Shown: piece by piece, positions 17,058 through 26,382 of the stretch
Layout: every line of letters begins with the position of its first letter
Numbering within the stretch: position 1 is the stretch's first letter
NCBI GenBank assembly: GCA_022842935.1
Contig: JALHOP010000003.1
Location: 310,001-374,000 of the forward strand
Direction: 5' to 3'
Length of the DNA: 64,000 bases
Origin: Myxococcota bacterium
Lineage (GTDB): Bacteria > Myxococcota > XYA12-FULL-58-9 > JALHOP01
Notes under the pieces: generated by a model
The model's database searches: none
The model's input: the letters and a program-made list of their open reading frames with translations, nothing else
What the model was told of the DNA's origin: nothing
Made by a program: the position numbers and the translations under genes

Positions 17058-17816
17058 ATGCTGCGCGCCTTGGTTGTTACGGCCTTCACCCTTCTGACCG
17101 GCACGGCTTTGGCCGCCCCCGAGACCCTCGTGGTTCGCGGCCAGGACGGCAGCTTCATGCCGGGCGCCGCATCAAGCTGGAAAGAAGAGGGTGGGAGCGT
17201 CCGCTTCAACCTCGTCGACGGGGTCGAGTCCTCCGCGGTTGTCGCTGCCCTCTCGGAGCGCATCGCCGGCGCTCAGTTCAAGGCCGAGGCCAAGGCGGTG
17301 GTCGTTAGCGGGGTTCCCCTGGCGCGACTCCTCGAACAGGTCGCGAGCATCAACCTCGGGGGCGACCCCCTAGCTGGCATCGCGGGCATGCAGGGTACCA
17401 CCGTCGCTTTTGCGCAGCCCGAGGCGGGGGGCTCCATTCGCGCCACCAAGCCGCAACTCATCGAGGCGCTCGTACCCCATGAACCGACGGAGCGGCTCGA
17501 GGCCGAGGTCGTCGAAGCTCAGCGTGGCATATTCCCGGCCGTCGCCTTGAAGCTGCGTGTCCGCAGGCCGGCGAAGACCGGTCCATTTGCAAAGCAGCTG
17601 GCGGGCGACAAGGTCTTCACCGGCGTCGTGGCGTTCACGGGCAAGCAGACGGTCGATCTTGCTAGCGAGTCCAACCAGCGCAATGCCGGCGCGTACTACT
17701 TGCAGCAGCGCGACCGGGTGTTCGTGCACGTCAATCAGCTCGATGCCAAGGGCTCGATTGCTCGCATCGACTGGATCGAACGGACAGATGCGGCGGCAAA
17801 GGCAAAGAGGCCCTGA
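17058..17816 (+). CDS. Secreted protein of unknown function
   Basis: The 252-residue product begins with a clear signal peptide ('MLRALVVTAFTLLTGTALA', predicted cleavage before 'APETL'). A GGAGGA ribosome site lies eight bases before the ATG. The mature chain mixes short strands and helices, has no cysteine and no obvious catalytic motif. Residues about 60-120 ('AALSERIAGAQFKAEAKAVV', then 'GVPLARLLEQVASI') resemble the small secretin N-type modules seen in envelope proteins, but this is only a faint likeness. I do not recognise the family. It is divergent from the AsmA-like gene and convergent with the outer-membrane beta-barrel gene, so it is probably its own transcription unit. Confidence 0.75.
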   Translation: MLRALVVTAFTLLTGTALAAPETLVVRGQDGSFMPGAASSWKEEGGSVRFNLVDGVESSAVVAALSERIAGAQFKAEAKAVVVSGVPLARLLEQVASINLGGDPLAGIAGMQGTTVAFAQPEAGGSIRATKPQLIEALVPHEPTERLEAEVVEAQRGIFPAVALKLRVRRPAKTGPFAKQLAGDKVFTGVVAFTGKQTVDLASESNQRNAGAYYLQQRDRVFVHVNQLDAKGSIARIDWIERTDAAAKAKRP

Positions 17817-17822
17817 CCTGCC

Positions 17823-18704
17823 TCAGAGCTGGTAGCTGACCGCCAAGCGCCACACCGGTGCGGCAACGATCGAACGCGCGCGCAGGGCGCTTTCGAACGA
17901 GGCTGCGACCCCCAGGCCGTCGTAGAGACGGGCGTAGACTCTTACTTGATACGCCGTGTACGTCACCCCGTTACCCAGACCGACCGCTCCCGACGCGGCT
18001 TCGGAGCTGCTCGCGAGCGACTCGAGACCATAGAGCTTGGCGGAGAGCCACAGCCGATCGAGCCCGCGTTGTCGGGGCTGCGCACCAAACTCGATGAGAT
18101 ACGTCACCCCGTCGGCGATATCCTGCGCTACGCCAAAGACCTGGGTTTGCGTGCGCACCTGATAGCCCACCGCTGCTTGGGCGTAGTGTGTGAAGGGCCA
18201 AGCCGTCGGGCTCACTCCGATACCCCACCTTACTTGGGGTTCGAGGTCCCATTCTCCATCGCCAGTGGGTAGTGACCGCGCGATGAGGTTTGTGTCCGGG
18301 CTGTTTCCAGATGGCTGCGGGTCGCCGGTTGGGATCCCCAGCCAGAGGCCCACCGTAAGGCGAAAGGGCTCGGTCACAAGCCCGCTCCAGAAGCCAATTC
18401 GGGTGTCGCCGAGGCCGGTTGTCCGACCCTGTTCTGCCAGCTGGTTTCGTCGAAGCCACTCCGCCGCAACCGTCGTCGTTAGCCAGCGGTCGATGAGCCC
18501 AACCTCTGCGTAGCTTGCCACGACCAGCTGCGAATATGGCGTTGCGAGCGTCAGCTTGTTGAAGTCGGGGCCATAGATCGACCCACCAGCGACGTAGCCG
18601 ATGCTCGCGTCCACGTACGCCGACCCGGCTTCACGCGTCCAGGTCTGCGCGGCTAGGGGGCAGGTCCAGAAAACCCCAAGGAGCGCTGCGATGACGCCTC
18701 TCAA
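17823..18704 (-). CDS. Outer-membrane beta-barrel protein
   Basis: This 293-residue protein has a signal peptide ('MRGVIAALLGVFWTCPLAAQ') followed by alternating hydrophobic and polar stretches rich in aromatic residues, and it ends with 'VWRLAVSYQL', a terminal beta-strand of the kind recognised by the barrel assembly machinery. 'GLGDTRIGFWSGLVTEPFRL' and 'GLWLGIPTGDPQPSG' resemble the conserved segments of transporter-like barrels (MetA-pathway/DUF3187-like group), with 12 to 14 strands likely. Its role is probably passive transport or surface structure. The start shares ATGA with the stop of the DM13 lipoprotein gene, so the two are co-translated. Confidence 0.75.
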   Translation of the reverse strand: MRGVIAALLGVFWTCPLAAQTWTREAGSAYVDASIGYVAGGSIYGPDFNKLTLATPYSQLVVASYAEVGLIDRWLTTTVAAEWLRRNQLAEQGRTTGLGDTRIGFWSGLVTEPFRLTVGLWLGIPTGDPQPSGNSPDTNLIARSLPTGDGEWDLEPQVRWGIGVSPTAWPFTHYAQAAVGYQVRTQTQVFGVAQDIADGVTYLIEFGAQPRQRGLDRLWLSAKLYGLESLASSSEAASGAVGLGNGVTYTAYQVRVYARLYDGLGVAASFESALRARSIVAAPVWRLAVSYQL

Positions 18705-19174
18705 GGCGCCGCCATCTCGGCATAGGCGACGTCGACTCCGAATGGCTCACACCACACCCAGAATCCAGCCCTCCCCAGCTCGGCTTCGTCGAGCTGGATA
18801 GCGATGGGACCGCGATTGCTGGGGAGTGCGCCGATGCGAACATCGGCAGCCGCGAGCTCGCCACCGATGGACGGGCGATCGCTGAGCACGGCAACTGGCC
18901 CAGGGACCCCGCTGAAAACGACGTCAGGGCCGAGGAGCAACGTCGGTGACCCATCGACACGCTCAATGGTCACGGTGCCGCTTCCCTGATACCCTGCGGC
19001 GCCGCGCAGTGTCCCCCGTGCGAGCACCTCGCGGTCGGCGCCCGCCGCGGGCATCTCCACCCGTCGCCCTTCGACCGCGTCGTCATCGCTCAGATCGTCG
19101 AAACGCGCCGCGCAGGCGGCAAGGCTTGCGATCCACGTGACCCAAATCGTGTTTCGTAGCGTCAGCAGGTTCAT
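18701..19174 (-). CDS. DM13-like domain lipoprotein
   Basis: The product is 157 residues when started at the ATG at 19174, which puts a lipoprotein signal ('WIASLAACAARFDD') at the N-terminus; a longer frame to 19378 lacks a signal. Residues 50-157 fit the DM13 pattern: 'GTLRGAAGYQGSGTVTIERV', a 'PTLLLGPDVVFSGVPGPVAV' core and the closing 'FWVWCEPFGVDVAYAEM', where the Trp-Cys near the C-terminus is typical. DM13 domains are thought to have redox or electron-transfer roles in envelope proteins, but this is little tested. The stop overlaps the start of the beta-barrel gene (ATGA), which implies a common complex or pathway at the outer membrane. Confidence 0.7.
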   Translation of the reverse strand: MNLLTLRNTIWVTWIASLAACAARFDDLSDDDAVEGRRVEMPAAGADREVLARGTLRGAAGYQGSGTVTIERVDGSPTLLLGPDVVFSGVPGPVAVLSDRPSIGGELAAADVRIGALPSNRGPIAIQLDEAELGRAGFWVWCEPFGVDVAYAEMAAP

Positions 19175-19377
19175 GGAGGCCTTCGTCCGGCCGATTGCTC
19201 GGCGTTTGAAGGTTGTACGCCGAGCCATCGCAAAGGTTTCCGTTCCCCGACAGACCAGAAGGCCGCTACCCGACCCGTGCCACCGGATCCGAGGTCTGGC
19301 CCTGATGTGCGGACACCCTCTTGCGGCGCAACTCAGCGGGGAGTCTTGCCGAGCATTCTGGCTACTCCAGGGTAACA

Positions 19378-20829
19378 ATGTCCAACATCGAGCCTGCTAG
19401 AGCGCCGGGGCCGAACGCCTCGCGTGGGTCCATCATTCTCGGGGGCCCATCCCTCGGCGGGGCAAACGCGAGCGCCCAGACGCTGCGTGCGAACGCTCCC
19501 AAGATGCACAGCGGCTTGCGCGAGGTGACGGATCTCGTGGCTGTCAGGCCCGCCCTCGTCCATGCCGGCTTCGTTTCCACGGAGCACATGCTGCTCGGGA
19601 ACGCGGCAACCCGCAACGAGCGCGTTACTGAGCTGCGTTTCAAGGACGGCACCACATTGTCGTTTGGCGAGGTCGTGGCCTTGGCTGGCGACTATTTTGG
19701 GACAGTTGATGAGCTGCGCCAGCTGGTGGCGACCGAGGAGGGCCAAGCCGAGCTGCGCTGGTCGCGTTGGTTCGCCCTCGCTCGCAAGACGGAGCCCGAG
19801 CCTCCGGTACCTCAAGAGACAAAGCGGCGGGCCCTCGAGCGCTACGCTCGCCTCGTCGCTGACAACGCCAACCACTTCAGTCACGGCGGCACGGCGATAG
19901 AGGAGTACGAACGCATCCACGGCAACGCGCTTCGCAAGGCCTATCAAGCGGGCGCCACCGGCGACGATGCCTTGTTCGCGGCGGCGGTCACCGACGAGGC
20001 GTTCTGTCATCACTTCCTCTCGGACACCTTCGCGGCGGGGCACGTCCGAGCACCGGTGGCGGAGATCCGCGAGACCTACCGGCGTGAGCTGCCCGACGCC
20101 ATCGACCAGGCCCTCCGCTACATCATCCGCGTCATCATCCAACATCTCGACGCACGCGGCGATGTGCCCTGGTATTGGCCGCACTGGCTCATCGAGAAGA
20201 AGGCTATCGAGACCATTCAGGGCGCTGCGGGAACCATCATCGGCGCTTTCACGCTCGGCGACCTTGTTGCGCTGGCGTGGCATGATGCCGACGGTAAGGG
20301 TTTGAAAGCCATTTCGAGTGTCGATCCTTCGGGCGTGCCGGTCCCTGGCGGCTTTCGCTGGTGCGCTCCCGGCGACGGTCAGCTCAAACCCGGTACGAAC
20401 GGCTGGCGCATGGCGGTGGCTGCCATGCGCGTTTCGCGGGCCGAGCTCGACGCCGCGCGCGCGCTTGGCATGTCTGACCCGAAGGCTGCGGTCCCCTCGT
20501 GGTCGGCGGCGAAGCTGTTCATTCCGCGTGCCGACCCCGTGGCGAACCCGGTGTTCGAGTGGCGCTGGGGCGCCATGAACAACGCCATGGTGGACGCGGT
20601 GAATGCGGTTTTGCGCGACCTGGTGGTGCCCCAGCTCCGGAGCTTTCCACCCGACCCCGCGGTCCTGCGCTTCGACCGCTTGGGCAACCCCGACCCCAAT
20701 GGCGTGGTGGTCCTGCACGTCGGGGAGGCCTTCGAGGCCTTCGTTCGTGAGATCGAGGTGGACGGCATCAAGATGGTCGAGCGAGCCGTTGCCAAGAGTG
20801 CGACGCGTTCGAGAGCGTCAGGCCGCTAA
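19378..20829 (+). CDS. Zinc-dependent phospholipase C / S1-P1 nuclease-like protein
   Basis: The 483-residue protein has the metal-binding spacing of the phospholipase C/P1 nuclease superfamily: 'FCHHFLSDTFAAGH' gives H-x3-D-x5-H, as in Bacillus phospholipase C. Further candidate ligands are Asp in 'ALAGDYFG' and the histidines of 'NANHFSH' upstream. No His-x3-Glu pair follows at the usual distance, so the third zinc site may be changed. The N-terminal 60 residues are low-complexity and not a recognisable signal peptide, unlike secreted relatives. The C-terminal 200 residues are unassigned. Possible roles are phospholipid cleavage or a structural derivative. It is divergent from the DM13 gene and convergent with the TPR gene. 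Confidence 0.7.
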   Translation: MSNIEPARAPGPNASRGSIILGGPSLGGANASAQTLRANAPKMHSGLREVTDLVAVRPALVHAGFVSTEHMLLGNAATRNERVTELRFKDGTTLSFGEVVALAGDYFGTVDELRQLVATEEGQAELRWSRWFALARKTEPEPPVPQETKRRALERYARLVADNANHFSHGGTAIEEYERIHGNALRKAYQAGATGDDALFAAAVTDEAFCHHFLSDTFAAGHVRAPVAEIRETYRRELPDAIDQALRYIIRVIIQHLDARGDVPWYWPHWLIEKKAIETIQGAAGTIIGAFTLGDLVALAWHDADGKGLKAISSVDPSGVPVPGGFRWCAPGDGQLKPGTNGWRMAVAAMRVSRAELDAARALGMSDPKAAVPSWSAAKLFIPRADPVANPVFEWRWGAMNNAMVDAVNAVLRDLVVPQLRSFPPDPAVLRFDRLGNPDPNGVVVLHVGEAFEAFVREIEVDGIKMVERAVAKSATRSRASGR

Positions 20830-20832
20830 GGT

Positions 20833-23800
20833 CTAGACGTAGGAGATCTTGCTGCGCGAGGCCTTCTCCGCCTCGGTCTCGGTAAGCAACTCGTCGAGCT
20901 CACTGGTGACGTCGCTGCCACCTTCGCCGCGAGCGCGGCCAAGGCGCTCCTCGACATCGCGGAAGCTTGCGTCCCAGCTGTGAACCTTCTCGTAAAACTT
21001 GCCGGCCTCTCCGAAACGGCCGGTGGCTTCGTAGGCCACGCCGATCTCGTAGCGAAGGGCCATGGCCTGCTGCGCGGTCACCGACGGCGCGTTCAAGCCC
21101 CGCTGAAAGTACGCAAGAGCATGCTCGGTATCGCCGAGCTGGAGGGCGCATAACCCCATCATCGTGAGTGCTCCGATCGCCCGCGTTGGATCTTTCGCCG
21201 CGAGCTCGAATTCACGGATGGCGTCGGGGAGGAGATCCATCTCCTTGTAGGCGATGCCGAGGTCGTAGTGGGTTGCGTAGTCGGCTTCCTCGACGCTCTC
21301 GGCCACGCCCTTCTTGAAAGCGTCGAAGACGTCATCGAGCGACTCTTGCAGGTCGTCGTCCGCCGCAGCGGACTGGAGATCGGCCGCAATATCGAGACCC
21401 AGGTCGCCACCAATGAGCATCTCCGGCTCGGGCTCGTAGTCGAGCGCGGCGGCTGGCGGCAGGACCGGCTCCGCGGTGCCGTCGACCTTGGCCTTCATGG
21501 CGAGCAAGTCGGGGTGTGTCGGATGCTCGCGCAGGAGATTGGCGACCATCTCGCGCGCTTCGTCCTCGAGCCCCTGCTCGAGGTAGAAGCCGATTTCGGC
21601 TACCTCGCTGGCCAGATCGACTGGAGCGACTTCGGAGACTCCGTCGTTCGCTTTGGCGGCAGCTGCCGCAGCGTTGGCCGCCGCCTCGGTTTCGGCCGCG
21701 ACCCGCGCGGCTTGCGCCTTCTCTGCTTCGAGACGCTCGGCCTCGGCCCGGGCTGCCTCCGCCTTGGCCGCGGCTGCGGCCGCCAAAGCAGCCTCGTGAC
21801 GCTCGGCTTCCAGCTTTGCGGCGGCTTGGGCTGCCTCGAGCCGTTCGGCCTCGGCTTGCGCCCTGGCTGCCTCGTCGCGGGCTGCTTCCGCTTTAGCCGC
21901 TTCAGCTTTGGCGGCGTCTGCTTTGGCTTGCTCCGCCTTGGCGGCCGCCGCGAGTCGGGACTTGTCGGCTGCCGGCTTCGTTTCCTTGGGGCGCGAGGGG
22001 ACAGCGGAGTTGATCAGCGCGTCGAGATCGTCGTCGAGCTTGGTGGTCGTTCTGACCGGCTTGGCCTTTGCGGCGATCGGCTCTTCGGCACTCGGCTTCT
22101 CGGCACTCGGCTTCTCGGCGCTTGGCTCTTCGGCACTCGGCTTCTCGGCGCTTGGCTCTTCGGCGCTCGGCTTCTCGGCGCTCGGCTTCTCGGCACTCGG
22201 CTCTTCGGCGCTCGGCTTCTCGGCGCTCGGCTCTTCGGCGCTCGGCTTCTCGGCGCTCGGCTTCTCGGCGCTCGGCTTCTCGGCGCTCGGCTCTTCGGCG
22301 CTCGGCTTCTCGGCGCTCGGCTTCTCGGCGCTCGGCTCTTCGGCGTCAGGCGCTTTCGCCAACCAGTCCGTATCCGCTTCGTCTTCGACCTCGAATGTCA
22401 GCTCGAGTGTCGTCCCCGGCGCCGCCGTCTCGACCTCGATGCGAGGAGCACTCGTTTCGACGGTCGTCGGGGTGCTCTCGGCGAAGGTGAGCTCATCCAA
22501 CTTGCTGTGGGTAGGTGGCTCGTCTTCGAGCTCGACCGTGATGCCCACGGTGTCGTCGTCATCATCCCCAATGATGAGGCCGGCTATCGAGGGGGCGTCG
22601 ACGGCGCTCGTGGCGTCGAGGTCGGCGCCGATGATCGAATCGTCGTCGAGCTCCATCTCGGCGTGGGCGCCAATAAGCTCCTCGTCGTCCGCATCGAGAT
22701 CGATCTCGGCTGCTTTTTCGGACGGTTCGTACGAAAGCATGGCGGCGGCGGCCTCGCGCGGCGCGGCAATTGCCGGGACGTAGTCGTCGCTGACCATATC
22801 GTCGGTGATCGTCAGCTCGTCTTCGTCGAGCTCGTGCTCGAACGAAAGCGCCTCCGGGCCCTTGGCTGCCGCTGGGGCAAGCTTTGCGAGGAGGTCTTTG
22901 GCGCGTCGGTGGCCTGGCGTAAGGCTGAGCAGCTCCTCGAGGTCGCGGCGTGCGGTCTCGGTTTCGCCTTGCTCGACCGCTACCGCGGCCATGCCCAAGA
23001 GAACCTCGACGGCCTCTTCGTTGGCGCCGGTATCGATGAGGAGCGTCTTGTAGCGGGAGCGCGCTTCGCGGTGGTCGGGCGCTAGGGCGAAGATCTTGCG
23101 TAGGTGGTCGACGGCCTTCTGCTTCAAGCCGTATTTTATGTAGACCTCGGACTCGACCAAGATGCGCGAGATGGTCTCGCGCGTGTTGTCGCCGAGCCCC
23201 CCGCGCGTTGGCGTTGGCGCGACCTCGATGGCATCGGCGCTCGCGAGCTCTTGCTCGTCGAAGTCAGTCTCGATCTCGATTTCCTCGTCCGCATCGACTT
23301 GTGGCGGGCGACGATCGATCTCCTGCACCGGTGACTCGGGCCTTGCCTGCACGGCCTTCTGCGCCGGCACGATGCGACCGAGGGCGTTGTCGGGCAATTG
23401 CGAGGACTGCGCGAGCTGCGCTGGCGAGACCTCACCCGTGCCGCGACGCGCGGGCGCTGCTGGCGGGGATTGTTGCTCGGCGATGCCGCGCGCTGCGGCA
23501 ACCTGCGCCGGCGAGACCTCGCTGGTGCCTCGGCGTGCCGCGCCTTGGGCGGCGATCGCCTCCATGGCGGCGATCTGCGCCGGGCTGATTTCGCCCGTCG
23601 AGCGGCGCTGAGTCTGGTTCACCACCTGTTGCACCGCGGCGACCTGCTCAGGACTCATCTCGCCGGTGATACGACGCGTCGGCATCGCCAACGCTTGAGC
23701 GGACTGGACCTGGGAGGGCGACACCTCCATCGTGGGCCGGCGAGGTGGCGGCGTCGCGGGGCCACCTTGAGGTGTGCTTTGGCGTATCGGTGGCTGTGGC

Positions 23801-24699
23801 CTCGCCCCGGCACCAAGCGCCTGACGGGCTTCGACGTCGTCCGGGTCGATCGCCAGGATGCGCCGCATGATGCTCTGGAAGCTCGGCACGTCGTTCGCGG
23901 CTTCGTGGATGCGGGCGATTTCGCGATAGACCGAGATTGTCTTCTGCGGTTGCTCGAGGTCTTTGAATGCTGCCGCGAGCAGATTCAGCGTTTCAATGTC
24001 CTTGGGATTCGCCTTGAAGCAGACCTGCAGCTTTGCCAGGGCGCGTCGCGGGTCGCCCTTCTGAATGTAGATGTTGGCGAGCTCTTTGGTGGTGCGCAGG
24101 TCGTTCGGGTCGAAATGGATGATGCGCTCGGCGACCTTCACGTAGTCGTCGACACGATGATGCGACTTGAGAAACTGCGCTGCCTTGGTGAACTCGGCGC
24201 GCGCGTCCTCGAGCATGTTCTGCTTGGCGTAGACCTCGGCGAGCTTGATGCGGCTGGCGACGTTCTCGGGGTCGAGCTCGACCATCCGCTGCAGGACCTT
24301 GATGCTCTCCTCGACGCGGCCGCTCTGCTCGTAGAGCTGGCTGATCTGCCGGTATTGATTCGCGGCGTCCGACATCAAGCCAAGCTGATGATAGAGATCG
24401 GCCAGCTTGAGATTGACCTCGATGAGGTTGGGATCGAGCTTCAGGATCTGCTTGTAGACAGCGACGGCTTTCAGAAAGAAGCCCTGCTCCGAGTAGAACT
24501 GCGCCACCAGTCCGTAGGTGGTCGTGGCCTCGGAGTTCGCCCCGGTGCGCGTCTGCAGGTCGCCGATCTTGAGCAGCGTGCGGACGTCTTTGGGATCTTC
24601 TTCGACGAGGCGCTGGTACTCGCGGATCGCCTTGTCGATCTGTCCCTTTTGCAGGAACTTCTGCGCGGAAGCCCTGATTTTGTCCTTGTTGTTCGCCAC
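20833..24699 (-). CDS. Large TPR protein with low-complexity repeat linkers
   Basis: From the GTG at 24699 (protein '[20 protein letters not shown]') the product is 1288 residues. An N-terminal TPR solenoid of about eight units covers roughly residues 5-310. Next come five copies of a short motif ending '[11 protein letters not shown]', one more helical pair near 550-620, an acidic stretch, 17 copies of a five-residue [10 protein letters not shown] unit, an Ala-rich coiled coil rich in 'KAEAA', and a C-terminal TPR block ('[20 protein letters not shown]'). There is no signal peptide or membrane helix, so it should be a cytoplasmic scaffold. TPR proteins with this N-terminus are common in myxobacteria, but I cannot name a specific pathway. 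A start at 24777 is less likely because the extra residues look non-coding. Confidence 0.8.
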   Translation of the reverse strand: MANNKDKIRASAQKFLQKGQIDKAIREYQRLVEEDPKDVRTLLKIGDLQTRTGANSEATTTYGLVAQFYSEQGFFLKAVAVYKQILKLDPNLIEVNLKLADLYHQLGLMSDAANQYRQISQLYEQSGRVEESIKVLQRMVELDPENVASRIKLAEVYAKQNMLEDARAEFTKAAQFLKSHHRVDDYVKVAERIIHFDPNDLRTTKELANIYIQKGDPRRALAKLQVCFKANPKDIETLNLLAAAFKDLEQPQKTISVYREIARIHEAANDVPSFQSIMRRILAIDPDDVEARQALGAGARPQPPIRQSTPQGGPATPPPRRPTMEVSPSQVQSAQALAMPTRRITGEMSPEQVAAVQQVVNQTQRRSTGEISPAQIAAMEAIAAQGAARRGTSEVSPAQVAAARGIAEQQSPPAAPARRGTGEVSPAQLAQSSQLPDNALGRIVPAQKAVQARPESPVQEIDRRPPQVDADEEIEIETDFDEQELASADAIEVAPTPTRGGLGDNTRETISRILVESEVYIKYGLKQKAVDHLRKIFALAPDHREARSRYKTLLIDTGANEEAVEVLLGMAAVAVEQGETETARRDLEELLSLTPGHRRAKDLLAKLAPAAAKGPEALSFEHELDEDELTITDDMVSDDYVPAIAAPREAAAAMLSYEPSEKAAEIDLDADDEELIGAHAEMELDDDSIIGADLDATSAVDAPSIAGLIIGDDDDDTVGITVELEDEPPTHSKLDELTFAESTPTTVETSAPRIEVETAAPGTTLELTFEVEDEADTDWLAKAPDAEEPSAEKPSAEKPSAEEPSAEKPSAEKPSAEKPSAEEPSAEKPSAEEPSAEKPSAEKPSAEEPSAEKPSAEEPSAEKPSAEKPSAEEPIAAKAKPVRTTTKLDDDLDALINSAVPSRPKETKPAADKSRLAAAAKAEQAKADAAKAEAAKAEAARDEAARAQAEAERLEAAQAAAKLEAERHEAALAAAAAAKAEAARAEAERLEAEKAQAARVAAETEAAANAAAAAAKANDGVSEVAPVDLASEVAEIGFYLEQGLEDEAREMVANLLREHPTHPDLLAMKAKVDGTAEPVLPPAAALDYEPEPEMLIGGDLGLDIAADLQSAAADDDLQESLDDVFDAFKKGVAESVEEADYATHYDLGIAYKEMDLLPDAIREFELAAKDPTRAIGALTMMGLCALQLGDTEHALAYFQRGLNAPSVTAQQAMALRYEIGVAYEATGRFGEAGKFYEKVHSWDASFRDVEERLGRARGEGGSDVTSELDELLTETEAEKASRSKISYV
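22078..22345 (-). repeat. 15-bp coding repeat, about 17 copies ([10 protein letters not shown])
   Basis: Nearly identical 15-base units encode 17 consecutive PSAEK or PSAEE pentapeptides within the TPR protein. The Lys/Glu choice alternates irregularly, while the nucleotide sequence is otherwise almost constant, which suggests recent expansion by slippage or unequal exchange. Copy number is likely to vary between strains. Since 15 is a multiple of three, gain or loss keeps the frame. Confidence 0.9.
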
Positions 24700-24862
24700 G
24701 GCTCGCGTTGGACGATAGCACGCACCATGCCTGGCCGCCACGCGCGTGCGCATGTGTAGGCGTCCGTCGCACCCCAAGGCAGAAAAAAGCCCGCAGGGAC
24801 GCGGTACAGACGGAAGGGTCGGTAGACTCGGCCGTCAGCCCGACGGGGCCTTGATGGCGCGG

Positions 24863-25183
24863 TTAGGTGCCGGTCGCGCCCGGCTCGAACACGACGACGT
24901 TGGTCTGGTAATTCACCACGTAGACCGCGCCTTGGTCATCGACCATCATCGATGTGGGATTGGTGAGCCCAGTGGCAGCGCCTACGATGGTGCGCGACGG
25001 GCCGCTGAACGAACCGTCGGCGGCGATGTCGTAGACATCCACCGCCCGATCGAACTGGCTGACGATGTAGAGGTGGTTGCCTCCCGCCGCAGCGTCATTA
25101 TTGTTGCCGCCTCCGCCTCCGCCTCCGCCTCCGCCACAAGCCGCAAAAGCGATTGCGAAGAAAACCACGAGGTAGCGCAACAT
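24863..25183 (-). CDS. Short lipoprotein with poly-Gly tract and NHL/propeller-like fragment
   Basis: This 106-residue protein has a lipoprotein signal ('LVVFFAIAFAAC') whose lipidated Cys16 is followed by ten glycines and 'NNNDAAAGG', a spacer common after lipid anchors in this group. The rest ('HLYIVSQFDRAVDVYDIA', 'NPTSMMVDDQGAVYVVNY') fits one to two blades of an NHL or lactonase-like propeller. Full propellers need six or seven blades and about 300 residues, so this is either a truncated remnant or a very small relative. No continuation was seen in other frames before the next gene. The glycine tract is coded by a six-base repeat. It is separate from efp by 54 bases. Confidence 0.6.
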   Translation of the reverse strand: MLRYLVVFFAIAFAACGGGGGGGGGGNNNDAAAGGNHLYIVSQFDRAVDVYDIAADGSFSGPSRTIVGAATGLTNPTSMMVDDQGAVYVVNYQTNVVVFEPGATGT

Positions 25184-25237
25184 TCGATCCCCCAGGGGTT
25201 CGGATAGCCCCCGCGCCCCCGAGGGGCTCGCCGAGCG

Positions 25238-25795
25238 TTACGCCTTAGATGCGTATTCGCCGGTGCGGGTGTCGACCTTGATGACGTCGCCCTCGTTGAT
25301 GAACAGGGGGACTTTCACGGTCGCGCCCGTCTCGATCTTGGCGGGCTTGGTGACGTTCGTCGCCGTGTCGCCGCGCACGCCCGGCTCGCACTCGGTCACC
25401 TTGGCGATGATGAACGTCGCCGTCGTGATACCGATGCCCTTTCCGTTATAGAAGAGCACCTGGGCGTTGTCGTTTTCCTTGAGGTACTTGGCGTCATCGC
25501 CGATGGCGTCGGCGTCCACGAGCACCTGCTCGAACGTGTTGTTGTCCATGAAGGTCAGATGGTTTCCCTCGCGGAAGAGGTACTGCATCTCCTTCTCTTC
25601 GATGTCGGGCACGCCGAACTTTTCGCCCGACTTGAAGGTGGGCTCGAGTACGCGGCCGCTGATCATGTTCTTCAGGCGCGTGCGCGTGAAGGCGTTACCC
25701 TTGCCCGGCTTGACGTGCTGGAACTCGACGACAACGTAGGGCTCGCCCTCGTAGAGAATCTTCAGACCGTTGCGGAAGTCGGATACTTCGTACAT
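25238..25795 (-). CDS. efp: Translation elongation factor P
   Basis: The 185-residue protein matches EF-P over its whole length, with three beta-barrel domains. 'VVEFQHVKPGKGNAFTRTRL' holds the modification loop, where Lys32 lies at the position that contacts the peptidyl-tRNA acceptor arm. 'GDTATNVTKPAKIETGATV' is the conserved end signature. EF-P binds the ribosome E site and rescues stalling at polyproline, which is relevant here because many proteins in this window are Pro-rich. The ATG has GGAG eight bases upstream. A direct repeat of eleven bases separates it from aroQ. I see no lysine-modifying enzyme gene nearby. Confidence 0.97.
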   Translation of the reverse strand: MYEVSDFRNGLKILYEGEPYVVVEFQHVKPGKGNAFTRTRLKNMISGRVLEPTFKSGEKFGVPDIEEKEMQYLFREGNHLTFMDNNTFEQVLVDADAIGDDAKYLKENDNAQVLFYNGKGIGITTATFIIAKVTECEPGVRGDTATNVTKPAKIETGATVKVPLFINEGDVIKVDTRTGEYASKA

Positions 25796-25863
25796 GCGCG
25801 CTCTCCAGTAGAGGCGGGCCGACTACCATAGCGGGACGGCCGCTAGCTAGTCCTCGTCAGCCA

Positions 25864-26382
25864 CTAGTCCTCGTGGAGTAGCGCGCCCAAGGCGAGCTCG
25901 TAGGAGAGGGCACCGAACCCCACGATGACGCCGCGTGCGACATCGGCGAGCGCGGAGTGGTGCCGCATGGGCTCGCGTGCGTACACGTTGGTGAGGTGGA
26001 CCTCGACGAAGGGGATGCCAACGCCCGCCAGCGCGTCGCGCAGGGCTATCGAGGTGTGCGAGTAGCCGGCGGCGTTGATGACGATGCCGTCGCAGCGACC
26101 GAGGAGCGAATGGACGTGCTCGATGAGAGCGCCTTCACGCGCGCTCTGGAAGAAGGTGATCTGAGCGCCCAAGTCGTCGGCCAGGTCTTTCAGGCGGTCG
26201 TTGATCTGGTCGAGCGTGGTGGTGCCGTAGATGTGCGGCTCCCGCGTGCCCAGCAGATTCAAGTTGGGCCCGTGGATGACCGCGATGCGTCGCGGGGGAC
26301 GCGCGAGCTCGCCCTCCACGTCGGCTTCGTCGTGACCGGTGACGTCCGTGTCGCCGTCTTCGCGGCGTCGCTTGCGTGCCAT
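25864..26382 (-). CDS. aroQ: Type II 3-dehydroquinate dehydratase
   Basis: The 172-residue protein carries the type II dehydroquinase signature: 'HGPNLNLLGTREPHIYG' near residue 40, 'INAAGYSHTSIALRDAL' for the substrate pocket, and 'VEVHLTNVYAREP' with the conserved histidine. It catalyses the third shikimate-pathway step, removing water from 3-dehydroquinate in the cytoplasm. An N-terminal extension of about 30 charged residues ('ARKRRREDGDTDVTGHDEAD') precedes the core and is unusual; the catalytic part has normal length. The start codon overlaps the stop of the roadblock gene (TAATG), so the two are probably coupled. The fused aroK-aroB gene lies 1.5 kb upstream on the same strand. Confidence 0.95.
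   Translation of the reverse strand: MARKRRREDGDTDVTGHDEADVEGELARPPRRIAVIHGPNLNLLGTREPHIYGTTTLDQINDRLKDLADDLGAQITFFQSAREGALIEHVHSLLGRCDGIVINAAGYSHTSIALRDALAGVGIPFVEVHLTNVYAREPMRHHSALADVARGVIVGFGALSYELALGALLHED

Noticed and set aside
22078-22345. Possible CRISPR or non-coding satellite
   Set aside because: 15-base units with no spacers inside a long open frame that stays in phase.
21268-23085. 605-codon plus-strand frame opposite the TPR protein
   Set aside because: Mirror of the Ala-rich and PSAE repeat coding region; low-complexity leucine/arginine sequence without a start signal.
25184-25237. Intrinsic terminator after efp
   Set aside because: AGCCCC and GGGGCT can pair, but no T-run follows and the stem is short.
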